Assembly: GCF_022288725.1 (NCBI RefSeq)
Contig: NZ_JAKNTA010000001.1
Coordinates: 120,765-184,764, forward strand
Source: Kitasatospora sp. A2-31
GTDB taxonomy: Bacteria; Actinomycetota; Actinomycetes; Streptomycetales; Streptomycetaceae
Direction: 5' to 3'
DNA length: 64,000 nucleotides
The position numbers were made by a program, and so were the translations under genes. The notes beneath the pieces were generated by a model. The model did no database searches. It was not told the origin of the DNA and saw only the letters and a program-made list of their open reading frames with translations. Of the stretch, positions 42,561-51,336 are shown in pieces (the first letter of the stretch is position 1; each line of letters starts with the position of its first letter).

Positions 42561-43001
42561 GTGCACCACCGCACCGACGATCTCGCCGACAGCAGGTACC
42601 TCCTGCTCACCACCTTCGGCGACGACGGCAGCCGGGTGGAGTCGCAGAGCTGGGTGGTCGCCGACGGCGCCGCCCTCGGCATCTGGACCACGACCCACTC
42701 CGGCGAGGCCGAGCGCATCCGGCGCCACCCCCGGGTCCTGGTCGGCCCCTGTGACTCCCATGGCCGCCCCACCGGCCGCCGGTTCCCGGCCCGCGCGGCG
42801 GTCTGCGACGCGGACGCGACCGCCCGCTACCGCATCTCACTGCTCAACAAGTACGGCATGCCGGCGCTGATCGTGCTGGCCCGCAGCCGGCTGCGGCTCG
42901 GTCTGGCGGGGACCGTCGGCATCCGGATCACGATCAACGAGCCGGCACCGCGGCTGATCGGGCCGGAGTGGCCGCCGCCGACGACGTTCTGCCCGAACTG
43001 A
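42561..43001 (+). CDS. PPOX-class F420/flavin-dependent oxidoreductase
   Basis: A 146-residue split-barrel protein. DDLADSRYLLLTTFGDDGSRVESQSWVV, LGIWTTTHSGEAERIRRHPRVLVGPCDSHGRPTGRRF and the C-terminal RITINEPAP match the PPOX-class/pyridoxamine-oxidase-like family. The GTG at 42561 sits five bases after GGGAGG. Cofactor (F420, FMN or haem) is unresolved. It stands alone downstream of the exporter terminator. Confidence 0.83.
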   Translation: MHHRTDDLADSRYLLLTTFGDDGSRVESQSWVVADGAALGIWTTTHSGEAERIRRHPRVLVGPCDSHGRPTGRRFPARAAVCDADATARYRISLLNKYGMPALIVLARSRLRLGLAGTVGIRITINEPAPRLIGPEWPPPTTFCPN

Positions 43002-43125
43002 ACCCCCACCCGACCGTTGAACCGCGACCGGACCGTCCGCCGGCCACCGTCCGCCGGCCGCCGTACGGACACGGGGCACGCGGGTGGGTGCGGGACGGAC
43101 CGGGTGACCGGTGCCCCGCGCCGCA

Positions 43126-43350
43126 TCAGGCTCCGTCCTCCGGGGCCCTGGCGAGGTCGCCCGGCTCGCACGCCTCCCGGCCGGTGCCGACGTGCACCAC
43201 CCGCACCGCGCGCTGCGGGCCGCCCGGCACCACCCGCTGCTCGTGCCCGCAGCGCGGGCAGAGCAGCGGCGCCCGCGGCTTCCGGGACTTCTGCTCGGGC
43301 GGTACGACCGGCGCGGAGCGGGCGGCGCCGCCGCGTTCCGCCGCCGTCAC
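43126..43350 (-). CDS. Small zinc-ribbon-like protein coupled to DUF1876
   Basis: A 74-residue basic protein from GTG 43348-43350 to TGA 43126-43128. Its start overlaps the DUF1876 stop by four bases (GTGA), which argues for real translational coupling. A CPRCGHEQ knuckle lies near residue 31, with one further Cys at about 60, so only a partial ribbon is seen. The rest is Arg/Pro/Gly-rich. No family is recognised. It was easily missed because a longer frame runs antisense-shifted across DUF1876. Function unknown. Confidence 0.5.
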   Translation of the reverse strand: MTAAERGGAARSAPVVPPEQKSRKPRAPLLCPRCGHEQRVVPGGPQRAVRVVHVGTGREACEPGDLARAPEDGA

Positions 43351-43616
43351 GTCAACGGGTGGGTCGGGATCGGGCTGGCCTCCTGGATCTCGCCGTGGGC
43401 CTTGGTGAGCAGCTGCGAGGCGAGGTCGTTGAGCGCTCGGGCCGCCGCGATCTCCTCGCCGACCCGCAGCTGTTCCGGGTCGGACGGGTGGCGACTGGTG
43501 TACCCGTGGGCACGCAGCTCCGTCCCGTCGCCCAGCCTGAGCAGAGCGGCGGCGGCTGTCCGCGCCCCTTCCTCCCGGAACTCCATCTCGATGTGCCAAC
43601 CGACGAGAGTCTGCAT
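43347..43616 (-). CDS. DUF1876 domain protein
   Basis: An 89-residue protein: MQTLVGWHIEMEFREEGARTAAAALLRLGDGTELRAHGYTSRHP, then EEIAAARALNDLASQLLTKAHGEIQEA. This is the actinobacterial DUF1876 family, a small double-stranded-RNA-binding-like fold without known function. Length is normal. The upstream region contains TGGAGGTGATCC, a good ribosome site for ATG 43614-43616. It may form a two-gene operon with the small Cys-containing protein. Confidence 0.9.
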   Translation of the reverse strand: MQTLVGWHIEMEFREEGARTAAAALLRLGDGTELRAHGYTSRHPSDPEQLRVGEEIAAARALNDLASQLLTKAHGEIQEASPIPTHPLT

Positions 43617-43879
43617 GGCGGATCACCTCCAGCGGTTACTCCTCCAGGGTGCGCCGCACCCCGCGGGAACACCAGGCCAGAGCCCCCCGCGCCTCCGGGG
43701 CGCTGGCCCGGTGGGCTCGTCCGGCGATCGGAGCGGCGCCCCTGCCGGCCGTCGGTCCGGCCCGATCCGGGCGGGTCGGGCGGGTCGCCGCAGTCCTCTC
43801 CGGGTGGGTCCGCGCGGGCGGGCCGGTCGGCGCCGCCGATCGGGTGCGGCCGGCGGGGCTGCGGCCTCAGGCCGCCCGG

Positions 43880-44749
43880 TCAGGTCCGGTAAGCGGGGAC
43901 GGTGACCAGCACGGTGGCGCCGTCCAGGGTGCGGACCTCGAAGCGGTCGATCTCGCCCGGCTGCAGACCGGTGCCGCCGGTGGTGTGCAGCACGGCGCCC
44001 GGGGCGCCCGCGGTGCCGTAGCCGGCGGCCGGGACGCTCCAGGTGGTGACGGTCTGGCGCGCGCCGGTGTCCGAGACGGCCACCAGCTCGCAGCTCAACG
44101 GTCCTGGTACGTGGGAGAGTTCGAGACTGACCCGACTCCCCCACGCCGCGCCGCCGAGGCCGACCGTGGCGCTGGCGCCGGTGGTCGGATCGGTGGCGCT
44201 GAACTTCTGCTCGGCGACGGCGACCACGCCGGGAGTGGAGTCCGCCCCGACGACCACGGCGGTGACGGCCGGTCCGGCCACCACCATGACCGCCGCCGCC
44301 GCGACCAGCACCAGCCGGCGGACCCGGCCCCGCCGGCGGACGACCGCGACCTCGGCGACCAGCCGGTCCAGCAGCAACGGGTCCGGCTGCGGCGCGGGGT
44401 CGGCGAGGTCGAGCCCGGCGGCCCCGGCGGATGCCGCGTACTCGGCCAACAGCGGCTCGATGAAACCGAGTTCGGCGACCTGTGCGGCGCACTCCGGGCA
44501 GGTCCCCAGGTGCGCGGCGAAGGCGGCCCGCTCCTCCGGTTCGAGCAGGCCGAGGACGTAGGCGCCGGCGTCCACGTGGTCGGCCCCGCGGCCGGCCGGC
44601 TGCCCGGGGGGCTCGGGGCCGCCGGCCCGCTCCGGGCCCGCGGGCGTCCGCCCGGGGACGGCGGGCTTCCGCTCCGGGCCGCCGGACTTCCGCTCCGGGC
44701 CGCCGGACTTCCGCTCGGGGCCGCCGGGACCGGGCTCGGACGCTGTCAC
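43880..44749 (-). CDS. Anti-sigma factor with zinc-finger (ZAS) domain
   Basis: A 289-residue membrane protein. After three GGPERK(S/P) repeats, residues ~57-95 form the anti-sigma zinc domain HVDAGAYVLGLLEPEERAAFAAHLGTCPECAAQV (His-Cys-Cys). One transmembrane helix, LVLVAAAAVMVVAGPAVTAVVV, leads to an extracytoplasmic domain of about 120 residues. It would sequester the sigma factor encoded immediately upstream; the GTG start overlaps that stop by four bases. The signal it senses is unknown. The 8-residue N-terminal repeats are encoded by near-identical DNA repeats. Confidence 0.9.
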   Translation of the reverse strand: MTASEPGPGGPERKSGGPERKSGGPERKPAVPGRTPAGPERAGGPEPPGQPAGRGADHVDAGAYVLGLLEPEERAAFAAHLGTCPECAAQVAELGFIEPLLAEYAASAGAAGLDLADPAPQPDPLLLDRLVAEVAVVRRRGRVRRLVLVAAAAVMVVAGPAVTAVVVGADSTPGVVAVAEQKFSATDPTTGASATVGLGGAAWGSRVSLELSHVPGPLSCELVAVSDTGARQTVTTWSVPAAGYGTAGAPGAVLHTTGGTGLQPGEIDRFEVRTLDGATVLVTVPAYRT

Positions 44750-45300
44750 GATGTCACTCCCCGTTCCTCCAGCGCCAGCTTGAGCGAGCGCAACGCGTAG
44801 AACACCCGGGACCGGACGGTACCGGCCGGGATGCCGAGTACGGCGGCAGCCTCATTGGCCGTGCGGCCCATCAGATAGGTCTCGACGATCACCTGCCGAT
44901 GCGCCTCCGAGAGGTCGCCGAGCGCCTCGGAGATCGTCATCAGCCTCAGCGCGCGGTCGAGTTCGTCCTCCGCGGGCAGCATCTCCAACGGCGCCGGGTC
45001 CACCTCTTCCGGCCGGGCCAGACGGCTGCGGTGGCCGTCGACGACGATCCGCCGGGCCACCGTCACCAGCCAGGGCCGCAGCGAGCGGGCCTCCGGGTCG
45101 AGCCGGTGGATGTTGCGCCAGGCGCGGACCAGCGTCTCCTGCACGACGTCCTCGGCGCGCTGGCGGTCCCCCGCGACGAGGTGCAGCACGAAGCCGAAAA
45201 GCGGCCCTGCGTGGTCCCGGTAGAGGGCGCGCATGAGGTCCTCGTCCGGGGCACCGCCGCCGCGTGCGGCCGCACCGCCGTGCGGCTGCTCCTCGGTCAC
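44746..45300 (-). CDS. ECF-type RNA polymerase sigma factor
   Basis: A 184-residue ECF sigma factor. Region 2 is AGPLFGFVLHLVAGDRQRAEDVVQETLVRAWRNIHRLD, and region 4 is LSEAHRQVIVETYLMGRTANEAAAVLGIPAGTVRSRVFYALR with its helix-turn-helix. Only the two ECF domains are present. GTG at 45298-45300 is preferred; an in-frame GTG at 45363 would add 21 residues and nearly touch the preceding lipoprotein stop. Operon order lipoprotein, sigma, anti-sigma suggests a cell-envelope response. Confidence 0.9.
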   Translation of the reverse strand: MTEEQPHGGAAARGGGAPDEDLMRALYRDHAGPLFGFVLHLVAGDRQRAEDVVQETLVRAWRNIHRLDPEARSLRPWLVTVARRIVVDGHRSRLARPEEVDPAPLEMLPAEDELDRALRLMTISEALGDLSEAHRQVIVETYLMGRTANEAAAVLGIPAGTVRSRVFYALRSLKLALEERGVTS

Positions 45301-45364
45301 GACGCCATCTTCGCGCACCCCTGCCTCCGGGTCGAGATCTCCGCGTCCGGCCGGCGGACGCACC

Positions 45365-46009
45365 CTAGTAGGCGCCGTAGCCGCCGCCCGGGGTGCCGGA
45401 CATCGAGCCGCCCGACGGGGAGCCCGCGGGCGCGCCCGCCTTGGCGCCGGTCGGGGTCAGCACGAACCAGGTGCCCTGGACACCCTGCCCCTTCGTGTCG
45501 CCCGGCTTGGTGTCCGGGGCGTAGCGGTAGACCGGCCAGCCGTTCAGGGTGAGCTGCTTGCTGCCGTCGGCCCGGGTGACGGTGCCGACCAGCTTGCTGT
45601 CGATGCCCTTGACCGCGGCCCCGCCGGAGGCCGGGACGGGCGGCCAGGTGGAGGCGCAGGTGCCGTTGCAGTCGGACATCGACGGGTTGGCGGTGTCCCG
45701 GTCGAAGCGGTACACGGTGAAGCCCGCGCCGTCGGTGACGATGGCGCCGAGGGTGGGGTCGGTGGCGGTCTGCAGGGCGACGGTGCCGGTACCGCTCCCG
45801 GTACCCGAGCCGCCGGTACCGCTCGGCGCGGCGGGGGCGGTGGTGGCCGCCCCCGAACCGGAGCCGGACGGGGACGAGTAGCCGGACGACCCGCAGCCGG
45901 CGGCCAGGGCGCCCGCGGCGATCCCGGCCGCGGCGACGACGGCGATCCGGCCGGGGCGGCCGATCCGGGCGGTGCGATTCGAACGACTGGTACGGCTGGT
46001 GCTGTGCAT
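45365..46009 (-). CDS. Lipoprotein with COG4315-type repeats
   Basis: A 214-residue secreted lipoprotein. The signal RIAVVAAAGIAAGALAAGC has a clear lipobox (LAAGC). After a Gly/Ser linker come two 'secreted repeat' units: DGAGFTVYRFDRDTANPSMSDCNGTCASTWPPV and LNGWPVYRYAPDTKPGDTKGQGVQGTWFVL. The family is common near redox and ECF sigma genes; function is unknown, possibly electron transfer at the envelope. ATG at 46007-46009 begins a basic n-region of 25 residues. Confidence 0.9.
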   Translation of the reverse strand: MHSTSRTSRSNRTARIGRPGRIAVVAAAGIAAGALAAGCGSSGYSSPSGSGSGAATTAPAAPSGTGGSGTGSGTGTVALQTATDPTLGAIVTDGAGFTVYRFDRDTANPSMSDCNGTCASTWPPVPASGGAAVKGIDSKLVGTVTRADGSKQLTLNGWPVYRYAPDTKPGDTKGQGVQGTWFVLTPTGAKAGAPAGSPSGGSMSGTPGGGYGAY

Positions 46010-46208
46010 GGTGTGCTCCCCCGTCGGACAGGGCCCCGGCGGACGCGCCTTCCGGAGGCCGCGCGGTGTACGGACACCCTCCTGTACGGACGGGGCCGGC
46101 GGAGTGCTCAACCGGCCGCCGGACGTCTTCGGAATAGCCCGCGGGCGGCGGCGGTTGTCGCGGGCACACGGCCTGGACCGCCGCCTCCGGAAGGGCAGGA
46201 ATCGCGAG

Positions 46209-46598
46209 ATGAGCAACACGGTCGAGCTGACCAAGGAGAACTTCGACGAGATCGTCCCCGGTACCGAGGGGAAGGACTTCGTCTTCATCGACTTCTGGGC
46301 GGAGTGGTGCGGCCCGTGCCGGCAGTTCGCCCCGGTGTTCGAGAAGGCTGCGGAGCGCCACCCCGACCTCGTCTTCGCCAAGGTGGACACCGAGGCGCAG
46401 CAGGAGCTGGCCGCGGCGTTCGGCATCCAGTCGATCCCCACGCTGGCGATCATCCGTGAGGGCGTCCTCGTCTTCTCACAGCCCGGCGCCCTGCCGGAGG
46501 CCACGTTCGAGGACCTGATCGGCCAGGCGCGGAAGCTTGACATGGCCGAGGTGAAGCGCAAGGTCGAGGCGGAGCAGAAGGGTGCCCCGCAGGCCTGA
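46209..46598 (+). CDS. trxA: Thioredoxin
   Basis: A 129-residue thioredoxin with the redox motif WCGPC at residues 33-37 and the cis-proline in QSIPTLAII. It begins MSNTVELTKENFDEIV and ends with a ~12-residue charged extension (EVKRKVEAEQKGAPQA). It reduces protein disulphides in the cytoplasm using thioredoxin reductase encoded elsewhere. The ATG at 46209 follows AGGAATCGCG. It is divergent from the lipoprotein gene and followed by a strong terminator. Confidence 0.94.
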   Translation: MSNTVELTKENFDEIVPGTEGKDFVFIDFWAEWCGPCRQFAPVFEKAAERHPDLVFAKVDTEAQQELAAAFGIQSIPTLAIIREGVLVFSQPGALPEATFEDLIGQARKLDMAEVKRKVEAEQKGAPQA

Positions 46599-46622
46599 CG
46601 ACACCACTCGTGGACGGCGGTA

Positions 46623-46649
46623 GGCCCGGGCGCGCAGCGCGCCCGGGCC
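46623..46649. terminator. Thioredoxin terminator
   Basis: The arms 46623-46635 and 46637-46649 are perfectly complementary (13 bp, effectively a GCAGC loop), 25 bases after the thioredoxin stop. Confidence 0.8.
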
Positions 46650-46764
46650 AGTCGGCGTTTCCGGGCCCGTCCGTCGGGCGGGCGGCGGCGGTCCGGCAGC
46701 GGACTCGGGAGGCCGCCGGCTCGGGTGGGCCGGTCCGGCCGGGGCGCTCCGGAGCCGGTCGGCC

Positions 46765-47520
46765 TCAGGCCGGACGGGCGGCCAGGCCGTCGAGGAGGAG
46801 TCGCAGCGCGAGTTCGAAGCCGCGCTCGTCCAGCCCGGGCGCGTCCCCGCCCGGCCCCCCGCTGCGCTCGGCGGACGCCTCCAGCGCGCCGGCCAGGGCC
46901 GGGTAGCCGGGGCGGTACTCGGCGGCGGGCCGGGCGAAACCGGCGGTGAAGGTCTCCAGCGCCGAGCCGAGCACCAGGTAGTCGAGCGCGGCGGCGGCCT
47001 CGGCGGCGTCGGCGGGGGTGAGGCCGGCCCGGCCGAGCGCGGCGAGCAGGGTGTCGTAGCCGAGCAGCTGGCGTTCGGCCCCGACCCGGCGGCGGGCGAG
47101 CAGCGCGATGGTGTGGGGGTGGCGCAGGAACGCGGCACGGTAGCCGCGGGCGTAGGCGGCGACACCGGCCCGCCAGTCGTTCCCGCGGTCCGTCGCACCG
47201 CCGGCGCGACCCGCGTCGGCGTCGGCGTCGGCGCCGGCGCCGCCATCGGAACCGGAACCGACACCGGGACCGTGCGCGCCGTCCGGACCGGCCGCGGGTG
47301 CGAGCGGGCCCAGGTCGATCTCCGCGTTGACGAGCTCGGCCAGCGCGTCGATCAGCTCGTCCTTGCCGCTCACGTGGTTGTAGAGCGAGGCCGCCTTCAC
47401 CCCCAGCCGGTCCGCGACGGCCCGCATCGTCAGGCCGTCCGCTCCCTGCTCGTCGACCGTGTCGAGGGCGGCCCGGGCGATGCTCTCCCTGCTCAGCAGC
47501 GGCCTGCTCGGTCGTCCCAC
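46765..47520 (-). CDS. TetR family regulator with TetR_C-type domain
   Basis: A 251-residue repressor. ESIARAALDTVDEQGADGLTMRAVADRLGVKAASLYNHVSGKDELIDAL is the classical TetR helix-turn-helix (residues ~11-59). The C-terminal AAFLRHPHTIALLARR, DYLVLGSALETFTAGFA and FELALRLLLDGL resemble the TetR_C drug-binding domain. A low-complexity (AD)n insertion sits near residue 95. It is divergent from an APC permease; a dyad at 47617-47631 lies between, so that permease is the likely target. Confidence 0.9.
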   Translation of the reverse strand: MGRPSRPLLSRESIARAALDTVDEQGADGLTMRAVADRLGVKAASLYNHVSGKDELIDALAELVNAEIDLGPLAPAAGPDGAHGPGVGSGSDGGAGADADADAGRAGGATDRGNDWRAGVAAYARGYRAAFLRHPHTIALLARRRVGAERQLLGYDTLLAALGRAGLTPADAAEAAAALDYLVLGSALETFTAGFARPAAEYRPGYPALAGALEASAERSGGPGGDAPGLDERGFELALRLLLDGLAARPA

Positions 47521-47616
47521 GCTGTTCGCCCCTCCCTGCCGGCTGCGGTCGCCCCACGTTATTACAGACCGGTTTCGACTCTTCCGATGCCCCGGGCCGA
47601 CGGGCTACCGTCCCGG

Positions 47617-47631
47617 ACTAACAAAGTTAGT
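47617..47631. promoter_or_regulatory. TetR-type operator
   Basis: ACTAAC-AAA-GTTAGT, a 6-3-6 dyad in an AT-rich island, lies 57 bases before the permease start and 97 bases upstream of tetR. CTAAC/GTTAG arms are typical of TetR-family sites. Confidence 0.65.
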
Positions 47632-47687
47632 TTTCCATGTCGGGCCCGGTGCGGGCTCGCCCCGGACGACGGCAAGGTGGACGCCCC

Positions 47688-49265
47688 GTGACCGAGAACC
47701 CCTCCAGAGCCCGGACCTCCCCGGCTCCCCCGACCTCCCCGACCGCAACCCCCGTAGCCGCCGCGGGCGCCGCGCCGGTAGCCGACGCCGACCGGCTGGC
47801 CGCCCTCGGCTACCGCCAGGAGCTGCGGCGCAGCCTCGGCGTCCTCGGCAACATCTCGATGGGCTTCGCCGTCGTCTCCCCCGTGGTCGGCCTCTACGCC
47901 GTGAGTCAGGTCGGCCTCGGCGTGGCGGGCGGCGCCTGGGTCTGGGCGCTCCCGGTCTGCCTGCTCGGCCAGCTGCTGGTGGTGGCCGTCTACTCCGAGC
48001 TCGCCTCCCAGTGGCCGCTGGCCGGCGGCGCCTACCAGTGGAGCCGGCGCCTGGCCGGGCCGACCTTCGCCTGGCTGACCGGCTGGATGTGGCAGTTCGC
48101 GGTGATGTTCGCCAACACCACCGTGGCGTACCTGGCCTCGCCGTGGTTCTTCGCCCTGTTCGGCCTGACGCCCACTCCGGCGCAGCTGGTGCTGGTCTCG
48201 GCGGTGTTCATGCTGTTCTGCGCGCTGGTCAACGCCTACGGGATCAACCTCCTGCGGTGGTTCGTCTCGCTGGGCATCGCCGCCGAGGCGGTGGCCTCGG
48301 TCCTGGTCGGCTTCGCGCTGCTGCTCTTCTTCCGGGCACACGGCGTCGGCCTGCTCACCGACCTGCTGGACGCGCCCGCGACCGCGGGGATCTCGACCGG
48401 CGGCGCCTTCCTGGCCGTGGTCGCCGTCGGCGGCTGGGCCTTCATCGGCTTCGACGCGTGCGTCTCCACCGCCGAGGAGACCAAGGACGCCGGTCGCCAG
48501 GTGCCGCGTGCCATGTGGTGGGCGCTGCTCAGCGTGGGCGCGGTGGTCGTGCTGAACGCGATCGCCGTCGAGCTGGCCCATCCGGACCCGGCCGCCGTGG
48601 TCCGCGGGGAGGACCTCGACCCGGTGACCACCGCCGTCACCGCCGGTTTCGGCGACTGGGCCGCCAAGCCGTTCGTGGTGGTCGTCCTGATCTCCTTCAC
48701 CGCCTGTCTGATGGCCTCGCAGGGCGGCGCCGCCCGCGGCCTCTACTCGCTCGCCCGGGACGGCGTCTTCCCGTTCGCCGCCGAGGTCCGCAAGGTCAAC
48801 CGGCACCAGGCGCCGATCGGCGGGCTGGTCGCGGCCACCCTGGTCAGCGCGGCGGCGCTGCCGCTCGGCCTGGAGTCCACCGCGATGGGCAGCCTGATCA
48901 CCTTCGGCACGGCCGCCACCTTCCTGCCGTTCTTCCTGCTCTGCCTGGCCGCCCTGCTCGCCCGGCTGCGCACCGGCTGGCGCCCCTGCGGCCCGGTCTC
49001 CTACGGGCGGCTCGGCACCGCGGTCAACGCCCTGGCGGTGGTGTGGACCGGACTGGAGGTGGTCAACATCTGCTGGCCGCGCACCGTCCTCGCGCCGCCC
49101 GGCGCCCCCTGGTACCAGGTGTGGGCCGCGCTGCTCGGCACCGGGCTGGTGACCCTGGCGGGCGTCGGCTACCTGCTGGTGCGGCGGCCGCAGCGGTTGA
49201 TGCGCGACGACGCCTCCGCCGAGCGGCCGGCGGGACCGGACGAGCGGCTGCCCGCGGTGCTCTGA
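47688..49265 (+). CDS. APC family amino acid permease
   Basis: A 525-residue transporter with about 12 helices. The first, LGVLGNISMGFAVVSPVVGLYAVSQVGLG, and SQWPLAGGAYQWSRRLAGPTFAWLTGW carry the APC signature; GGWAFIGFDACVSTAEETKDAGRQVPRAM is the conserved loop. It resembles GABA/choline-type permeases. GTG at 47688 gives a 40-residue Thr/Pro/Ala-rich cytoplasmic N-terminus. Regulation by the divergent TetR protein is inferred from the dyad between the genes. Confidence 0.92.
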   Translation: MTENPSRARTSPAPPTSPTATPVAAAGAAPVADADRLAALGYRQELRRSLGVLGNISMGFAVVSPVVGLYAVSQVGLGVAGGAWVWALPVCLLGQLLVVAVYSELASQWPLAGGAYQWSRRLAGPTFAWLTGWMWQFAVMFANTTVAYLASPWFFALFGLTPTPAQLVLVSAVFMLFCALVNAYGINLLRWFVSLGIAAEAVASVLVGFALLLFFRAHGVGLLTDLLDAPATAGISTGGAFLAVVAVGGWAFIGFDACVSTAEETKDAGRQVPRAMWWALLSVGAVVVLNAIAVELAHPDPAAVVRGEDLDPVTTAVTAGFGDWAAKPFVVVVLISFTACLMASQGGAARGLYSLARDGVFPFAAEVRKVNRHQAPIGGLVAATLVSAAALPLGLESTAMGSLITFGTAATFLPFFLLCLAALLARLRTGWRPCGPVSYGRLGTAVNALAVVWTGLEVVNICWPRTVLAPPGAPWYQVWAALLGTGLVTLAGVGYLLVRRPQRLMRDDASAERPAGPDERLPAVL

Positions 49266-49334
49266 CGGGGGCGGGGCGCGGAGGGCCCGACGGAGCCGGC
49301 GGCAGCCATGCCCCTGCGGATCCTCTCCTCGGAC

Positions 49335-50303
49335 CTACTCCCGCGCAGCCTCCGCGCTCCACGCCGCGAGCCGGGCGGCCAGGGCGCGCACCTCGTCGCG
49401 CAGGGCGTCCGGCCGCACCACGGTGAACGGATGGCCGAGGCCGGCCAGCATCAGGGCCACCCCGTCGAGGTTCTGCGCCCTGGCCCGCAGCAGGACGCGG
49501 CCGTCGCCGGTCGCGGTGAGCGTCCCCGCAGCGGGCGGGATGCGATGGCGGGCCTCGGCGGGCGTCATGGTGAGCACGACCTCCACCTGGTGCGTCCACG
49601 GCACCGAGGCCAGCGACTCCATCACCCGCTGGACCGGGTCGAAGTCCTCCGGCGGCTCGAATGCCGCCTCGCGCAGCTCGGCCGACCCGATCCGGTCCAG
49701 CCGGAACGTGCGCTGCTCGCCGCTGCGGTGGTCCAGCCCGGTCGTGTACCAGCGGCCCGAGTGGAAGACCAGCCCGTACGGGTCGAACTCGCGCTCGGTC
49801 GGCACGCCGTGCCGGTCCCGGTAGGCGAGGTGGACCCGGCGCCGGCGGCGGGCCGCCTCGGCGAGCGCGAACAGGGCGGCCGCCGCCGGGTTCGGACCGG
49901 CCGCCGGCGCCGAGGTCAGCCCGAGGGTCTGCTCCACCGCCTCGACCCGCTCGCGCAGCTGCGGGGGCAGCACCCGCTGGATCTTGGCGAGCGCCGACTC
50001 GGCGGCCTGCTCGCCCACCGCCAGGCCGGACCGCCGCCCCGCCAGCAGCCCGAGCACGACCGACGCGGCCTCGTCCCCGGTGAGCATCAGCGGCGGCAGC
50101 CGGAACCCGGGCAGCAGCCGGTACCCGCCGTAGCGGCCGCGGTCGGCCCGGACCGGGATGCCCAGGTCCACCAGCCGGCCGACGTAGCGGCGGACGGTCC
50201 GCTCGTCGACCCCCAGCCGGTCGGCCAGCTCGGCTCCGGTGAGACCGGGCCGGGCCTGGAGCAGCTCCAGCAGGGCGAGGACGCGGCTGACCGGGTGGTC
50301 CAA
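49335..50303 (-). CDS. WYL-domain helix-turn-helix regulator (YafY type)
   Basis: A 322-residue regulator. The N-terminal winged helix is RVLALLELLQARPGLTGAELADRLGVDERTVRRYVGRLVDLG; the WYL core is RRVHLAYRDRHGVPTEREFDPYGLVFHSGRWYTTGLDHRSGEQRTFRLDRI; the WCX-type C-terminal part follows. WYL proteins sense nucleic-acid or other ligands; the ligand here is unknown. The TTG start at 50301-50303 follows GGGGATACC and gives the exact family N-terminus. It is divergent from the alpha/beta hydrolase that it may regulate. Confidence 0.9.
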   Translation of the reverse strand: MDHPVSRVLALLELLQARPGLTGAELADRLGVDERTVRRYVGRLVDLGIPVRADRGRYGGYRLLPGFRLPPLMLTGDEAASVVLGLLAGRRSGLAVGEQAAESALAKIQRVLPPQLRERVEAVEQTLGLTSAPAAGPNPAAAALFALAEAARRRRRVHLAYRDRHGVPTEREFDPYGLVFHSGRWYTTGLDHRSGEQRTFRLDRIGSAELREAAFEPPEDFDPVQRVMESLASVPWTHQVEVVLTMTPAEARHRIPPAAGTLTATGDGRVLLRARAQNLDGVALMLAGLGHPFTVVRPDALRDEVRALAARLAAWSAEAARE

Positions 50304-50423
50304 GGTATCCCCAGCTAATCCGGGCGACTTCTGTCCGGATCCGATCCTAGGGTCGGAGACGTCAACGCCACCGCCTCGGTGGGCGGCCCGGGTCAGGGCT
50401 GCCCGGAGAAGGAGTCACCTGCC

Positions 50424-51173
50424 ATGAGCACCTTCGTACTGGTCCCCGGACTCTGGCTCGGCGCCTGGGCGTGGGACGAGGTCGTCGAGCCGCTGCGCGC
50501 CGCCGGGCACACCGTCCACGCCGTGAGCCTCACCGGTGTCGCGGAGCGGTCCGGCGAGGCCGGGCCCGAGGTCGGCGTCGAACGGCACATCACCGATCTG
50601 ACCGACCTGATGACCCGCGAGGACCTCTGGGACGTCGTCCTGGTCGCCCACAGCGGCGGGGCCGTCCCGGTGACCGGCGCCGCCGACCGGATGCCGGAGC
50701 GGATCCGGCGCGTCGTCTACGTCGACAGCGGCCCGATCGCCGACGGCGTCGCGCTGGCCGACCTCTGGGAGCCCGGGTACCGGGCACAGATGGAGGCGTC
50801 GGTGGTGGACGGCCACAGGCTGCCGTTGCCCTCGTTCGAGGACTTCGTCGCGGCCGGCACCAGCATCGACGGCATGGACGAGGCCGCACTGGCCCGGTTC
50901 CGCGAGCGGGCGACCGCGCACCCGTTCGCGGCCGTGACCGAACCGCTGCGGCTGACCGGCGGCGGGCAGACGCTGCCGAAGGCCCTGGTCTCGTGCTCCT
51001 TCCCGCTGGAGCAGGTGCGGGCCCTGATCGCCGCCGGGCACCCGTACTTCGCCGCGCTCGGCGGTCCGGAGTGGGAGCTGCGCGAGCTGGCCACCGGGCA
51101 CTGGCCGATGTTCTCCCGACCGGGCGACACCGCGGCGGTGCTGGCGGAGATCGGGGAGCTGCCGCAGCGGTGA
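50424..51173 (+). CDS. Alpha/beta hydrolase
   Basis: A 249-residue esterase-like protein opening STFVLVPGLWLGAWAWDEVVEPLRAAGHTV, the oxyanion-hole region of the salicylate-esterase/hydroxynitrile-lyase group. The nucleophile elbow is VLVAHSGGAVP, with Ser in HSGG. The catalytic His is in LATGHWPMFSRP near the C-terminus. AAGGAG at 50409-50414 serves ATG 50424. It diverges from a WYL regulator, a frequent arrangement for regulator and target. Natural substrate unknown. Confidence 0.88.
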   Translation: MSTFVLVPGLWLGAWAWDEVVEPLRAAGHTVHAVSLTGVAERSGEAGPEVGVERHITDLTDLMTREDLWDVVLVAHSGGAVPVTGAADRMPERIRRVVYVDSGPIADGVALADLWEPGYRAQMEASVVDGHRLPLPSFEDFVAAGTSIDGMDEAALARFRERATAHPFAAVTEPLRLTGGGQTLPKALVSCSFPLEQVRALIAAGHPYFAALGGPEWELRELATGHWPMFSRPGDTAAVLAEIGELPQR

Positions 51174-51336
51174 GGCCGTTCCGTCCGTGCTCCGACGGTT
51201 GACCGTCCGTGCACTCGTCCGCGTGTTCGGCTGTGCGGACGGGCACGGACGGCGCAGGATGGGCACGGCGCCGGCCGGTCTCCCGGCGGCGCGCCGGACC
51301 CTGCCGATCCCGACCCCCTGCGAGGGCGAGCCCGCC

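Noticed and set aside
40481..42772. 763-residue minus-strand frame opposite the exporter
   Set aside because: Shadow of the EmrB/QacA gene, whose helices and motifs are clear.
50319..50340. TCCGG-N10/11-CCGGA dyad between the WYL regulator and the hydrolase
   Set aside because: Five-base arms in GC-rich DNA are expected by chance.
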